DNA of 64,000 nucleotides from NCBI GenBank assembly GCA_035638075.1, contig DASRAU010000029.1, positions 186,001 through 250,000 on the forward strand, read 5' to 3'. Of the stretch, positions 17,506 to 24,749 are shown one piece after another. The number at the start of each line of letters is the position of its first letter. Within the stretch, counting starts at the first letter, position 1. This stretch comes from DASRAU01 sp035638075 (GTDB lineage: Bacteria; Acidobacteriota; Polarisedimenticolia; Gp22-AA2). Under the pieces are notes generated by a model, which saw only the letters and a list, made by a program, of their open reading frames with translations, was not told the DNA's origin and made no database searches. Made by a program: the position numbers and the translations under genes.

Positions 17506-18501
17506 CTATCGCAGAGGTTCGGCGGCGAGGATTCCGGCGTCGAGCCAGGCCTGCAGGAGGCGCCCGACCGCCTCGGTGGCGCGGGCCTGCGAGCGCCCGG
17601 CGGCCAGGCGCTGGGCGACGCGGGACAGGACCGTCCCTTCGGCGATCAGCTCGAGCAGGTCGGCCTCTTCGTCGTCGATGGCGCGATGGAAGACGGTGAA
17701 GCCGCGCCGCCAGACGCGCGCCGCGGTCTTCCGCCTTTTCTGCTGCGGCAGCGGCGGGGCCGGGCGATCATCGTGCACGTGCCCCGCTTCGCAGCGGCTC
17801 CCCGCCTCTTCGCCCAGGCGCGCGGCGTTGGCCGCCCCGGCTCCCCAGGTCGCGGCGGCCGAGGTCTCGTCAGGCGTTTCGTCGGACGACGGCGCAGTGC
17901 CGGACTCGCTCTGCTCCCGATCGCGCAACTCGCGCCACAGGGCCGGGGCGTCGTGATCGAGACGCAGCAGGCGGAAGGCCGGCACGGTCCGCAGCGGCAG
18001 GTCGCCGCCGTGGGCACCGGCCAGCGAGGCGACGTCGTCGCGGCCGAGGGCCCGGCAGTCCGCCGCATCGAACAGGTCGGCGCGGGTCCATTCGAGGCGG
18101 GCGAGATCGGCCAGGCACGCCGACTCGCGCGCCAGCGCGTGCCCGGCGAAAAATCCCGGAAGCCGCTCCCCGAGATAACGCAGCGACGGGTTCGCCGACG
18201 GATGGGCGAGCAGGTAGTCGGTCGCGAGATTGTGGAACCGCTGCTCGCCGAGCGCCGTCGCCAACCGCGGAAAGTCCTCCCGGAGGCAGTCGAGCAGGCG
18301 GAAGAAGTACATGTTGGCGTAGATGTCGAGCCGCTCGGCCGCCGGCAGGCGATCGTCGCCGCCGACGAGCGACTCGATGGCCCCGGGGTCGGCCTTCCCC
18401 GCCCGCACCAGCGCCTCCAGCCCGGGCCGCACGCCCTCCGGCGCGGTGATGAGATCCCAGAAGAGGGATTCGGCGCCGAGGAGCGTCGAGGTCCGGTTCA
18501 T
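17506..18501 (-). CDS. DUF2063 protein, BufC/HvfC-like partner of the DUF692 enzyme
   Basis: 331 residues. The N-terminal domain (LDIYANMYFFRLLDCLREDFPRLATALG) is the recognisable DUF2063 helical domain, which in MbnC, TglI and BufC-type proteins delivers the precursor peptide to the DUF692 enzyme. The start overlaps the enzyme stop as ATGA. The middle, about residues 205-275, holds an acidic and Ala/Gly-rich insertion that makes it longer than the usual roughly 250 residues. A C-terminal winged-helix-like part follows (AARVWRRGFTVFHRA to LLQAWLDAGILA). Role inferred from family and position. Confidence 0.85.
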   Translation of the reverse strand: MNRTSTLLGAESLFWDLITAPEGVRPGLEALVRAGKADPGAIESLVGGDDRLPAAERLDIYANMYFFRLLDCLREDFPRLATALGEQRFHNLATDYLLAHPSANPSLRYLGERLPGFFAGHALARESACLADLARLEWTRADLFDAADCRALGRDDVASLAGAHGGDLPLRTVPAFRLLRLDHDAPALWRELRDREQSESGTAPSSDETPDETSAAATWGAGAANAARLGEEAGSRCEAGHVHDDRPAPPLPQQKRRKTAARVWRRGFTVFHRAIDDEEADLLELIAEGTVLSRVAQRLAAGRSQARATEAVGRLLQAWLDAGILAAEPLR

Positions 18502-19343
18502 CGCGAGGCGCGCATTGCGGCGCCGCCGAGGACCCGCGTCTCGATCTCGCGGGCGCGCAGCGACTCCTCTTCGAGGCGCTCGAAGGTGGGCATGTTGTCG
18601 TCCCACTCGACGAGGGCGCTCACCCGGCCGAAGCGCCGCAGCGCGTGCTCGTAGAGCTCCCAGACCGGGTCGGGCACCGGGTGGTCGTGCGTGTCGAGAA
18701 GGAACGTCCCCTTGTCGGAGTGCCCGGCGAGATGGAACTGCCAGACCGCCTCCTTCGGGATCCCCTCGATGTAGGCGCGCGGGTCGAAGCCGTGGTTCCG
18801 CGACGAGACATAGATGTTGTTGACGTCGAGCAGGATGCCGCAGCCGGACCGGCGCGCGATCTCCGCCAGGAACTCCCACTCGGGGAGGCTCGACTGGCGG
18901 AAGGTGACGTACGACGAGACGTTCTCGAGGGCGATCGGCCGCCCGAGGCGCTCCTGCACGCGGTGCACCCGCGACACGACGTGGGCGAGCGCCTCCTCGG
19001 TGTACGGGAGCGGCAGCAGGTCGTGAGCGAAATGCCCGCCGAATCCCGCCCAGCAGAGATGGTCGGACACCCAGGCCGGCTCGGTGCGGCGGGCCAGGGC
19101 CGCGAGGCGATCGAGGTAGGGCTCGTTCAGCGGGTCGGTCGAGCCGATCGACAGCGACACCCCGTGCAGCACGACGGGGTAGCGGGCGCGCACCTTCTCG
19201 AGGACGTCCAGCGGACGCCCCCCATCCGCCATGAAGTTCTCGGAGATGACCTCGAACCAGTCCATGCGGGTGGGAGCGGAGAGGACACGCTCGAAGTGCT
19301 CACGGCGAAGGCCGACGCCGTGGCCGAGTGCGGCGGGAGGCAT
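18498..19343 (-). CDS. DUF692 multinuclear-iron peptide-modifying enzyme, BufB/MbnB-like
   Basis: 281 residues, the family's usual length. DUF692 hallmarks are all present: GVGLRREHFE near the start, LHGVSLSIGS, WVSDHLCWAG, ALENVSSYVTF, LLDVNNIYVSSRNHG, FHLAGHSD, LLDTHDHPVPDPVW and LVEWDDNMP. These histidines, aspartates and glutamates bind the iron ions in MbnB, TglH and ChrH. The family oxidatively modifies cysteines of a ribosomal peptide, for example to oxazolone/thioamide or thiooxazole groups. The small Cys-rich precursor gene lies directly upstream and the DUF2063 partner overlaps downstream. No Shine-Dalgarno is visible: the start codon follows the T-run of an intrinsic terminator by only a few bases, so output is probably held below that of the precursor. 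Confidence 0.9.
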   Translation of the reverse strand: MPPAALGHGVGLRREHFERVLSAPTRMDWFEVISENFMADGGRPLDVLEKVRARYPVVLHGVSLSIGSTDPLNEPYLDRLAALARRTEPAWVSDHLCWAGFGGHFAHDLLPLPYTEEALAHVVSRVHRVQERLGRPIALENVSSYVTFRQSSLPEWEFLAEIARRSGCGILLDVNNIYVSSRNHGFDPRAYIEGIPKEAVWQFHLAGHSDKGTFLLDTHDHPVPDPVWELYEHALRRFGRVSALVEWDDNMPTFERLEEESLRAREIETRVLGGAAMRASR

Positions 19344-19347
19344 GAAG

Positions 19348-19391
19348 AAAAACCGCGGGGATCGGGCTCCGAAGAGACCCGACCCCCGCGG
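19348..19391 (-). terminator. Intrinsic terminator between bufferin precursor and DUF692 genes
   Basis: On the minus strand CCGCGGGGGTCGGG (19391-19378) pairs with CCCGATCCCCGCGG (19366-19353) over 14 positions with one G-T wobble. The loop contains an inner CTC-TTCG-GAG tetraloop stem. Five T residues follow (19352-19348), and the DUF692 ATG begins five bases further on. This is a strong Rho-independent terminator inside an operon, so it probably acts as an attenuator that lets only part of transcription through. Confidence 0.85.
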
Positions 19392-19401
19392 TGAGAGTCG
19401 C

Positions 19402-19677
19402 TTACTTCGCGTCCTTGACGACCGTGCCGCCCTTGTCCGTGCACTCCTTCTCGGACTTCACCTTCACCCAGCCCTTGCCCTTGCAGTCGTTCTTGCCGGC
19501 GCAGGCGTGGCTGCCGTCCGAGGAGGCGCAGGCGCCGTGACCCTTGCACGAGTTGATGCCCGCGCACTTCACGCTGCCCTCGTCCTTCTTCTCGTCGGCC
19601 GTGAACTGGTAGCCCGTGGCCAGCATCCCGACCACAGCCGCAGCGACCGCAAAGCCCATCGCGTTCTTCGCCTTCAT
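19402..19677 (-). CDS. Bufferin-like Cys-rich RiPP precursor (BufA2 type)
   Basis: 91 residues. An N-terminal signal peptide (MKAKNAMGFAVAAAVVGMLATGYQFTA) is followed by a short Asp/Lys linker and a six-cysteine core: C38, C44, C50, C59, C65, C79. The motifs CAGINSCKGHGAC and CAGKNDCKGKGW match the CxGINxCKGxxxC pattern of BufA2-type bufferin precursors, whose core cysteines are modified by a DUF692 enzyme to bind copper in the periplasm. A strong ribosome-binding site (AGGAGGAAGG) precedes the ATG. It is the first gene of the locus with the DUF692 and DUF2063 genes behind it. The modification and the metal are inferred from the family, not seen. Confidence 0.85.
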   Translation of the reverse strand: MKAKNAMGFAVAAAVVGMLATGYQFTADEKKDEGSVKCAGINSCKGHGACASSDGSHACAGKNDCKGKGWVKVKSEKECTDKGGTVVKDAK

Positions 19678-19979
19678 GTGCCTTCCTCCTCTTTGCAATA
19701 CCTTGGGTTGACTGCAACCGCAGACCGAACACCAACTCCAGGCTGTCCCGTGGACGCGGGATATTACACAGTGCCCCCCGGGTAGGCAAATCCCCTGCCA
19801 CCGGGCCTGTCAGGAGATTCCGGGCACCCCGGCTCCAGGCCGGCGGAGGGCCGGACCCTGCCCTCGCTCTCCTCTGTGTCCTTCGATGCATGGGGACACG
19901 GGAAGATTCAGCCGCCCGCCATGGAGATACGAGTCCCGGGAGGGCCGTGGATGTCCTGCCGGAGGCGCGATCCGCAGCC
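19678..19979. other. Intergenic region upstream of the bufferin locus
   Basis: 302 bases without a gene. It holds the ribosome-binding site and a promoter candidate for the precursor gene in its left third. The right two thirds are GC-rich with small inverted repeats (for example around 19840-19860) but nothing I can call; the tail follows the stop of the class I aminotransferase gene. Confidence 0.5.
19761..19789 (-). promoter_or_regulatory. Candidate sigma70-type promoter of the bufferin locus
   Basis: Minus-strand TTGCCT (19789-19784), a 17-base spacer and TAATAT (19766-19761) give four of six matches at each box. The leader to the precursor ATG would be about 75-80 bases. The 17-base spacer does not look like the long spacer of MerR/CueR-type copper promoters. 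Confidence 0.4.
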
Positions 19980-21176
19980 TCAACCGGCCACCCGGCGGAA
20001 GATGGACTCGAGCCCGGCGCGGAACTGCCCCGACTCTGCGAGCAGGCTGACCACGAGGTACGCCTCGCGCGGGAAATCGAAGAAGAAGCCGGGGTGGACC
20101 AGGACGCCATCTTGTTGCAGCAGAAGGAGTACCAGCTCCTCTTCGCTGCGAATCGCGGGGACGCGCAGGACCGCCGACCAGCCTCCGTCGGGGGGCTCGA
20201 CGGCGACCGGGGAGTCGCGTGGAATCGCATCCAAAAGCCGGCTCAGATTGCTCTCAACCCGCCCGGCAATCTGCCGACCGATCCCGGCACCGAGAGACAG
20301 CAGGTGCTCGGCCGCCAGCTGCACCGGGGTGCCGACCGACAGATAAGAGTCGGCGGCGAACTCGAGCCGGGCCAGCGCCTCCTGACGGAGAGAGTCGGGA
20401 CCTGCCGCCGCGATCCAGCCAAGCTTCAGCTGTGGCAACCCGCATGATTTCGATAACCCGCCGAGGATGAAAGTCAGCGCCCCGGGACGCCCGGCGGCGA
20501 GCGAGACGGGCGGATCGTCCTGCCGGGCGGACGGATTGGCCCGTGCGAAGAGGTGCTCGAAGAACACCTCGTCCGAGATGACCGCGAGCCCGCGCGCGGC
20601 GCAGAAGCGATCGAGCGCGTCGCGTTCCTCGGCGCGAAGCGCGGTGCCGGTCGGGTTGTTCGGGTTGACGACGACCACCGCCTTGGGATTGCGCGCCTGC
20701 TCGAGCGCGTCGGCCAGCGCGGCCGCGTCGAGACGCCAGCTGCGCTCGGCGTCCAGCCGGTACGGCGCTGCGGACACGCCTTCGAGCCGCGCCAGGTGCT
20801 CGAAGAGCGGGTACGACGGGCTCGGGACCAGCACCGAGTCTCCCGGGGCGCAGAGGATCTTGAAGAGCAGCGCGTACGCCTCGCTCGTGCTCGCGGTCAG
20901 GACGAGCTGGTCGACACCGATATCGCGGCCGCGCCCGCGCAGCCAGGCGGAGACCGCCTCGCGCGCCGTGAGCAGGCCGCGCGGGTCGGGGGCGTACCGC
21001 GCGGCCGCGGGATCCGCCAGCGCCTGCGCGATCGCCGCGTCGGGGTAGTCGATGCCGACGCGCGTCGGGTTCGTCTCGGTCAGATCGATCACCGGAGCCC
21101 CGCCGGCGCGGCGCAGGCGGAGCGCCTGCGTCAGGCGGTTCTCGCGCTCGGGCCAGGGGACGCGGCTGGAGAACAT
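19980..21176 (-). CDS. Class I/II PLP-dependent aminotransferase
   Basis: 398 residues. Signature parts of fold-type I aminotransferases: NPTRVGIDYPD with the substrate-binding region, LTASTSEAYALLFK for cofactor binding, VVVNPNNPTGT, the aspartate in ISDEVFFEHLF, and the Schiff-base lysine in GGLSKSCGLPQLKLGW. A C-terminal arginine region (YLVVSLL) closes the fold. It transfers amino groups between amino and keto acids; exact substrate unknown. The ATG at 21176 is preceded at six bases by TATACT, so the transcript may be leaderless. It is divergent from the Rieske oxygenase gene. The shared 119-base gap could allow joint control. Confidence 0.88.
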   Translation of the reverse strand: MFSSRVPWPERENRLTQALRLRRAGGAPVIDLTETNPTRVGIDYPDAAIAQALADPAAARYAPDPRGLLTAREAVSAWLRGRGRDIGVDQLVLTASTSEAYALLFKILCAPGDSVLVPSPSYPLFEHLARLEGVSAAPYRLDAERSWRLDAAALADALEQARNPKAVVVVNPNNPTGTALRAEERDALDRFCAARGLAVISDEVFFEHLFARANPSARQDDPPVSLAAGRPGALTFILGGLSKSCGLPQLKLGWIAAAGPDSLRQEALARLEFAADSYLSVGTPVQLAAEHLLSLGAGIGRQIAGRVESNLSRLLDAIPRDSPVAVEPPDGGWSAVLRVPAIRSEEELVLLLLQQDGVLVHPGFFFDFPREAYLVVSLLAESGQFRAGLESIFRRVAG

Positions 21177-21242
21177 GAGCGCAGTATAGAAATGAAGATG
21201 GGGTTCGTTGTCCCGTATCGTGAATTCGAGTTTCAAAATGTG

Positions 21243-21271
21243 TTGCAGGGGGCGGCGCGGCCGGGTATCCT
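21243..21271 (+). promoter_or_regulatory. Possible promoter of the Rieske oxygenase gene
   Basis: TTGCAG (21243-21248), 17 bases, TATCCT (21266-21271). The match is moderate and the spacer very GC-rich. A GAGGAG ribosome-binding site stands between this and the ATG. Confidence 0.3.
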
Positions 21272-21295
21272 TCCGCTCCCACGCCGAGGAGCGCC

Positions 21296-22492
21296 ATGAG
21301 CCAGACTCCGCGCACGTCCCTGAGTCCCGTCGCACCGAAGGAGAGCACGTTCGATCGCGAGCAGGCCGAGCGGGATCTGGCGTCCATCCGGGTGCCGCTC
21401 GACGAGGCGACCACGCTGCCGGGGCGCTACTACCACGACCCGGTCATCCTCAAGGAGGAACAGGGCCGCATCTTCGCGAAGATGTGGCTGTGCGTCGGGC
21501 GCGAGTCGGACCTGGCCTCCGCCGGCGACTACGTGACGCGCGCCGTCGGGTCGGAGAGCGTCGTCGTGGTGCGCGACGCCGACGGGCGGCTCAACGCCTT
21601 CTTCAACGTCTGCCGGCACCGCGGCTCGCGGCTCATCGAGGAACCGGCGGGGCGCGGCCTCGCCCGCATCCAGTGCCCTTACCACGCCTGGACCTACGAC
21701 CTCGAAGGGCGCCTGAAGACCGCGCCGCACATGGACGAGGTGAAGCAGTTCGACCGCGCCCGCTATCCCCTGCACCGGGTGCGCCTCGCGACCTGGTCCG
21801 GGTTCGTCTTCGTCACCCTGTCACCGGACACTCCGCCGCTCGACACCCATCTCGGCGCGATGGCGCACTACTTCGACCGCTATGACATGACCTCGCTGCG
21901 ATCGGGGAAGCGGATCTCCTACACGGTCGCATCGAACTGGAAGATCCTCTGCGAGAACTACTCGGAGTGCTACCACTGCTTCCTGGTGCACCCGCAGCTC
22001 AACAAGATTTCCCACTACCGCAGCGGCGAGATCGACCTCATCAACCAGGCGACCGTCGGCGGCTACATGGAGCTGCGCGAGCCCGAGTTCAACACCATGT
22101 CGGTGGACGGGACCACCAGCCGCCGGCCCTTCCCCGGCATCCTGCCCGAGGATCACCGGCGCATCCATTACTACATCCTCTATCCCAACCTGTTCTTGAG
22201 CCTGCACCCGGACTACGTCATGACGCACGTCCTGTGGCCGAAGGACCCGGGACACACCGAGATCGTCTGCGAGTTCCTGTTCGCGGCGGACGAGGTGGCG
22301 CGCCCCGGCTTCGACCCGAAGGACGCCGTCGATTTCTGGGACGAGACCAACCAGCAGGACTGGAAGGTCTGCGAGCGCACGCAGCTCGGCGTGCAGTCGT
22401 CCGCCTACGATCGCGGGCGCCTGAGCAACCTCGAGTGGATGACCCACACCTTCGATCGGTTCGTCGCCGACCGGCTCACCGGGTCCGCGTAA
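21296..22492 (+). CDS. Rieske non-heme iron oxygenase, alpha subunit type
   Basis: 398 residues. The Rieske [2Fe-2S] ligands are CRHRG and CPYHAWTYD (CxH and CxxH). The catalytic domain carries ENYSECYHCFLVHP, the usual helix with mononuclear iron histidines, and a late aspartate in the DFWDETNQQDW segment. Such enzymes use electrons from a reductase to oxygenate aromatic rings or to demethylate quaternary amines; the ENYxECYH motif is especially common in the choline/carnitine/glycine-betaine-type group. No reductase or ferredoxin gene is adjacent, so electrons must come from elsewhere. Start supported by GAGGAG upstream. Confidence 0.88.
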   Translation: MSQTPRTSLSPVAPKESTFDREQAERDLASIRVPLDEATTLPGRYYHDPVILKEEQGRIFAKMWLCVGRESDLASAGDYVTRAVGSESVVVVRDADGRLNAFFNVCRHRGSRLIEEPAGRGLARIQCPYHAWTYDLEGRLKTAPHMDEVKQFDRARYPLHRVRLATWSGFVFVTLSPDTPPLDTHLGAMAHYFDRYDMTSLRSGKRISYTVASNWKILCENYSECYHCFLVHPQLNKISHYRSGEIDLINQATVGGYMELREPEFNTMSVDGTTSRRPFPGILPEDHRRIHYYILYPNLFLSLHPDYVMTHVLWPKDPGHTEIVCEFLFAADEVARPGFDPKDAVDFWDETNQQDWKVCERTQLGVQSSAYDRGRLSNLEWMTHTFDRFVADRLTGSA

Positions 22493-22519
22493 CGGCGTTC
22501 ACGCCCCGTGCGGGTCCGC

Positions 22520-22987
22520 TCACAGCATGTTGAGCTGGAGCCGGGCGGCCTCGGTCATCATCTCCGGACCCCAGGCGGGGTCCCAGGTGACCTCGACCTT
22601 CGCTTCGGTGACGCCCGGGATGGAGCGGATGCGGGATTCGACGTCGGGAGGCAGGGATCCGGCGACGGGGCACATGGGAGACGTCAGGGTCATGCGCACG
22701 TCCACCTTCCCGTCGGAGGTGACGTCGATGTCGTAGATGAGCCCGAGCTCGTAGATGTTGACCGGGATCTCCGGGTCGTAGCAGGAGCGGAGCTGGTCGA
22801 TCACCAGCTCCTCGAGCTCGCGCTCGCGCGGGTCGAGGCGCAGGTTCGGCTGCGCGTGGGCCGGCCCCTTGAACGGCCGCGCGGGGGCCTCTCCAGTAGC
22901 CGCCGCGGCATCCAGGCGTGCCGGGTCGCCCTGGAGCCGGCTGTCCGGGGTGTCCGGATCGGGATTGCGCTTCGCGTCGTCGCTCAT
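22520..22987 (-). CDS. sufT: SufT-like MIP18/DUF59 Fe-S assembly factor
   Basis: 155 residues. The first 50 are a Pro/Ala-rich tail. Then comes the DUF59 domain: LRSCYDPEIPVNIYELGLIYD and LTSPMCPVAG with the conserved cysteine, ending in VEVTWDPAWGPEMM. SufT/MIP18-type proteins help mature Fe-S clusters. The start overlaps the sufU stop as ATGA and it is the last gene of the suf operon, which supports the assignment over the phenylacetate PaaD alternative. Confidence 0.85.
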   Translation of the reverse strand: MSDDAKRNPDPDTPDSRLQGDPARLDAAAATGEAPARPFKGPAHAQPNLRLDPRERELEELVIDQLRSCYDPEIPVNIYELGLIYDIDVTSDGKVDVRMTLTSPMCPVAGSLPPDVESRIRSIPGVTEAKVEVTWDPAWGPEMMTEAARLQLNML

Positions 22988-23433
22988 TCGGTGCTCACCG
23001 TCTCGCCGCCGGCCAGCGCGGCGCGAAGCGTGTGCCAGGCCAGGGTCGCGCACTTCACGCGCACAGGGTAGTCGCGGACGCCGGCGAAGACGACCAGCTT
23101 GCCGAGTCGCGGGTCGTCCGCGTCCACCGGGTGCTCCCCCGTCACCAGCCCGTGGAAGAGATCGAACAGGCTCTGCGCCTCGGTCTCGGATTTTCCCTTC
23201 ACCGCCTCGGTCATCATCGACGCCGACGCCTTGGAGATGGCGCACCCCGTGCCGACGAAACCGACGTCGGCGAGGCGTCCTTTGTCGCGATCCACCCAGA
23301 GGGTCAGGCGATCGCCGCAGAGCGGGTTGTGCCCCTCGGCCTTGAGCGCCTTTCCTTCGAGCGGATGGAAGTTCCGCGGTCGCTGGTTGTGATCGAGGAT
23401 CACCTGCTGGTAGAGGTCCTGGAGCTCGCTCAC
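22984..23433 (-). CDS. sufU: SufU zinc-dependent sulfurtransfer scaffold-like protein
   Basis: 149 residues. The zinc and sulfur-acceptor residues are visible as C39 and D41 (NPLCGD), C64 (GTGCAIS) and C128 (RVKCATLAW). The GCAISKASASMM motif and the insertion before the last cysteine are typical of SufU rather than IscU. SufU accepts persulfide sulfur from SufS. GTG start overlapping the sufS TGA as GTGA. The operon has no sufE, as expected when SufU is present. Confidence 0.92.
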   Translation of the reverse strand: MSELQDLYQQVILDHNQRPRNFHPLEGKALKAEGHNPLCGDRLTLWVDRDKGRLADVGFVGTGCAISKASASMMTEAVKGKSETEAQSLFDLFHGLVTGEHPVDADDPRLGKLVVFAGVRDYPVRVKCATLAWHTLRAALAGGETVSTE

Positions 23434-24749
23434 CGGCCGAACACCTCGTTCACCTGGTGCAGCCCCGCCACGAGCGCGTCGATCTCCTCGCGCGTGTTGT
23501 AGAACGCGAGCGAGGCGCGGGCCGTCGCCGGCACGCCGAACCTGTCCATCAGCGGCTGGGCGCAGTGATGCCCGGCGCGGATGGCGACTCCATTGAGATC
23601 CACGATGGTGCCGATATCGTGCGGGTGGACCCCCTCCATCGTGAAGGAGACGACCGAGACGCGCGGCGCCTCGCGCGCCAGCACGGTCACGCCGGGCACC
23701 GCCGCGACCGCCTCGGTGGCGTCGTGGAGCAGGGCCGTCTCGTATTCCTCGATCGGCCCCCAGCCGATGGCCGCCACGTAGTCGAGCGCCGCCGCCAGCC
23801 CGACCGCGCCCGCGATGTCGGGCGTGCCCGCCTCGAACTTCCACGGCAGCCGGTTCCAGGTCGTCTTCTCGAAGGTGACGGAGGCGATCATGTCGCCGCC
23901 TCCCTGCCAGGGGTCCATTTCCTCGAGCAGCTCGGCGCGTCCGTAGAGCGCGCCGATGCCGGTCGGACCGTACGCCTTGTGGCCCGAGAACGCGTAGAAG
24001 TCGCAGCCGATGTCGCGCACGTCCACCGGCAGGTGCGGCACCGCCTGCGCGCCGTCCAGCAGCACGGGCACCTTGTGCTCGTGCGCCATGGCGACGATGC
24101 GCTTCACCGGGTTGATGGTGCCGAGGGCGTTGCTGACGTGCGCCAGCGCCAGCAGGCGCGTCTTCTTGTGGAGCAGCCGCTCGAGCGCCGGCAGGTCCAG
24201 CTCGCCGCCGTCGTTGATCGGCGCCACCACGAGCTTCGCGCCGGTCTGTCCGCAGACGATCTGCCACGGCACGATGTCGGAGTGGTGCTCCATCGCGGTG
24301 ATCAGGATCTCGTCGCCCGCCTTCAGGCGCGGCCGCGCCCAGGCCTGCGCCACGAGGTTGATGCCCTCGGTCGTGCCGCGCACGAAGACGATCTCCCGGT
24401 CCTCGCCGGCGCCGAGCGCCCGCCGCACGGTGCCGCGCGCCCCCTCGTACAGGGCGGTGGCGCGCTCGCTCAGCTCGTGCAGGCCGCGGTGCACGTTGGA
24501 GTTCGACTGCGTGTAGTAGCGCGTGATGGCGTCGATGACGGCACGCGGCTTCTGCGCCGTCGCGGCGTTGTCGAGGTACGCGAGCGGCTTCCCGCCCCGG
24601 ACCGTCTGCCGCAGGATCGGGAAGTCCTCGCGGATGGCCGGCACGTCCAGCGCCTGCGCCGCCGCCTCCGTCCGCGAGGGCGCGACGGCGCCGGCCGTTC
24701 CGGACGGCGGCGCGCCCGCCGCGGGATCGAGGTCGGGATGGGTGTTCAT
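23430..24749 (-). CDS. sufS: SufS cysteine desulfurase
   Basis: 439 residues, slightly longer than the usual 406-410 because of an Ala/Pro-rich N-terminal tail of about 35 residues. Group II desulfurase features: YLDNAATAQKP, NVHRGLHELSERAT, the PLP lysine in FSGHKAYGPTGIGALYG, and the active-site cysteine in RAGHHCAQPLM. It removes sulfur from cysteine and passes it to SufU, encoded next. Start overlaps sufD stop as ATGA. Cytoplasmic. Confidence 0.95.
   Translation of the reverse strand: MNTHPDLDPAAGAPPSGTAGAVAPSRTEAAAQALDVPAIREDFPILRQTVRGGKPLAYLDNAATAQKPRAVIDAITRYYTQSNSNVHRGLHELSERATALYEGARGTVRRALGAGEDREIVFVRGTTEGINLVAQAWARPRLKAGDEILITAMEHHSDIVPWQIVCGQTGAKLVVAPINDGGELDLPALERLLHKKTRLLALAHVSNALGTINPVKRIVAMAHEHKVPVLLDGAQAVPHLPVDVRDIGCDFYAFSGHKAYGPTGIGALYGRAELLEEMDPWQGGGDMIASVTFEKTTWNRLPWKFEAGTPDIAGAVGLAAALDYVAAIGWGPIEEYETALLHDATEAVAAVPGVTVLAREAPRVSVVSFTMEGVHPHDIGTIVDLNGVAIRAGHHCAQPLMDRFGVPATARASLAFYNTREEIDALVAGLHQVNEVFGR

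Noticed and set aside
15406..18654. Plus-strand 1082-codon frame
   Set aside because: It is antisense to the prolyl oligopeptidase and DUF2063 genes, both of which have clear domains and catalytic residues.
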